Positions 6,453 through 7,072 of a stretch of 7,072 nt of DNA are shown here, piece by piece (the stretch's first letter is position 1; each line of letters starts with the position of its first letter). A model generated the notes under the pieces. That model made no database searches and was not told the origin of the DNA. It was given only the letters and a program-made list of their open reading frames with translations. This stretch comes from Candidatus Omnitrophota bacterium (lineage in GTDB: Bacteria; Omnitrophota; Gorgyraeia; Duberdicusellales; 4484-171), in contig JALOBR010000076.1 of the NCBI GenBank assembly GCA_023228195.1, forward strand, positions 1 through 7,072. The letters run 5' to 3'. The position numbers were made by a program, and so were the translations under genes.

Positions 6453-7072
6453 ATGATTAGAAATACAGCATTAAACCGTATTTTTTTAAAAACGTTAAAT
6501 GTTGCTCTTGTTCCTTTGTTTTGTATCTTAAAGTGTTTCAAAGTAAATTCTAATAAACCATTCCAACCTAAAAAAATATTGTTTATAGAAATATGGGGTA
6601 TTGGGGATTTGATTATGGGGGGATCTGCTTTTAGAAGAATGAAGGAAGCGGTCCCAGATGCCGAAATTTTTTTATTGTCAAAAGAATTCGCTCGCGAGGT
6701 TTTTAAAGAAGAATATTTTATCGATAAATATTTTCTTTATGATTTTCCCTGGACTAAGTTCAAGGGAAAATACGCATTTTGGAAGTGGGATTGGAAGGGG
6801 CTATTTAAACTTATTAGGCGTCTGAGAAATGAGAAATTTGATTTGATTTTGGATGCGAGGGGGGATATTAGGAATAATCTTCTTATTTTTATGATTCGGG
6901 CAAAAAGAAGCCTGGGTTATGATTGGACGGGGGGAGGTTATTTGCTAACCGATCCTATAAGGATCAAAAATGACGGGATACATAGAACAGATGCATGGGA
7001 TAATTTATTGGAACGAGTTGGAGTAGATAATTGTATTGGCGATTTTAAGCTTACTGTTTCTGATGAAGAGAA
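6453..7072 (+). CDS. Glycosyltransferase family 9 (heptosyltransferase-like), N-terminal part, cut by the window end
   Basis: The frame runs open from the ATG at 6453 to the right edge and gives 206 residues of a GT9 protein, the family of ADP-heptose:LPS heptosyltransferases. KKILFIEIWGIGDLIMGGSAFRRM (40-63) matches the first strand and GD-containing loop; D52 lines up with the proposed catalytic Asp of WaaC/WaaF. Further family signs are PDAEIFLLSKEFAREVF (68-84), KFDLILDARGDIRNN (128-142) and RSLGYDWTGGG (152-162), followed by H177..D180...LL..VG. About 38 residues precede the usual start, including a hydrophobic stretch at 11-28, so it may be membrane-associated. The start is the first ATG after an in-frame TGA at 6441; its RBS is poor. 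The C-terminal nucleotide-sugar binding half is outside the window. Expected role is sugar transfer in LPS core or related surface glycan; the exact donor is unknown. Confidence 0.88.
   Translation, partial: MIRNTALNRIFLKTLNVALVPLFCILKCFKVNSNKPFQPKKILFIEIWGIGDLIMGGSAFRRMKEAVPDAEIFLLSKEFAREVFKEEYFIDKYFLYDFPWTKFKGKYAFWKWDWKGLFKLIRRLRNEKFDLILDARGDIRNNLLIFMIRAKRSLGYDWTGGGYLLTDPIRIKNDGIHRTDAWDNLLERVGVDNCIGDFKLTVSDEE

Noticed and set aside
6440..6460. Six-codon frame ATG...TAG overlapping the GT9 start as a leader peptide
   Set aside because: It is too short to judge, has no RBS, and shows no codon pattern or attenuator-like hairpin after it.
1..7072. tRNA, rRNA, CRISPR array, insertion sequence or phage attachment site
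   Set aside because: No cloverleaf-like segment, regularly spaced repeat, transposase motif or terminal inverted repeat was found on reading either strand.

Overview
The window is AT-rich bacterial DNA with every supported gene on the + strand. It reads as a stretch of a cell-surface polysaccharide cluster, with a lipid-linked-glycan flippase, a heptosyltransferase-family (GT9) glycosyltransferase and a five-bladed glycosidase-like beta-propeller. The unusual part is that three radical S-adenosylmethionine (SAM) enzymes sit in the same transcription unit. The GT9 gene points to a Gram-negative cell plan. The gene mix and base composition would fit an uncultured candidate phylum such as Omnitrophota, but that placement is a guess from style; no marker gene is present to settle it.

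Layout. At 14-1060 and 1081-2166 lie two paralogous radical SAM enzymes. Each has an N-terminal CX3CX2C cluster motif and a short C-terminal auxiliary Fe-S domain with the same CX11GX4C...CX2C pattern, a truncated SPASM or 'twitch' type. At 2179-3621 is a Wzx-like flippase of the MATE/MVF superfamily. Its last 16 bases overlap the start of a cobalamin-binding-fold radical SAM protein (3606-5150), which has a basic, hydrophobic C-terminal tail. Three bases later comes the cytoplasmic beta-propeller protein (5154-6230). These five genes are separated by 20, 12, -16 and 3 bases and look like one operon whose promoter lies left of the window.

A 222-base gap (6231-6452) follows. It holds two short overlapping open frames that may be the remnant of a broken gene, and a promoter-like element with a perfect TATAAT. 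From 6453 to the right edge runs the N-terminal part of a GT9 glycosyltransferase, cut by the window end.

Working model (inference). The radical SAM proteins modify a sugar or lipid-linked glycan by dehydrogenation, epimerisation, deoxygenation or C-methylation. The flippase then moves the lipid-linked product across the inner membrane, and the propeller protein binds or trims glycan in the cytoplasm. No precursor peptide for a radical-SAM peptide-modification (RiPP) pathway is visible, which favours a small-molecule or glycan substrate.
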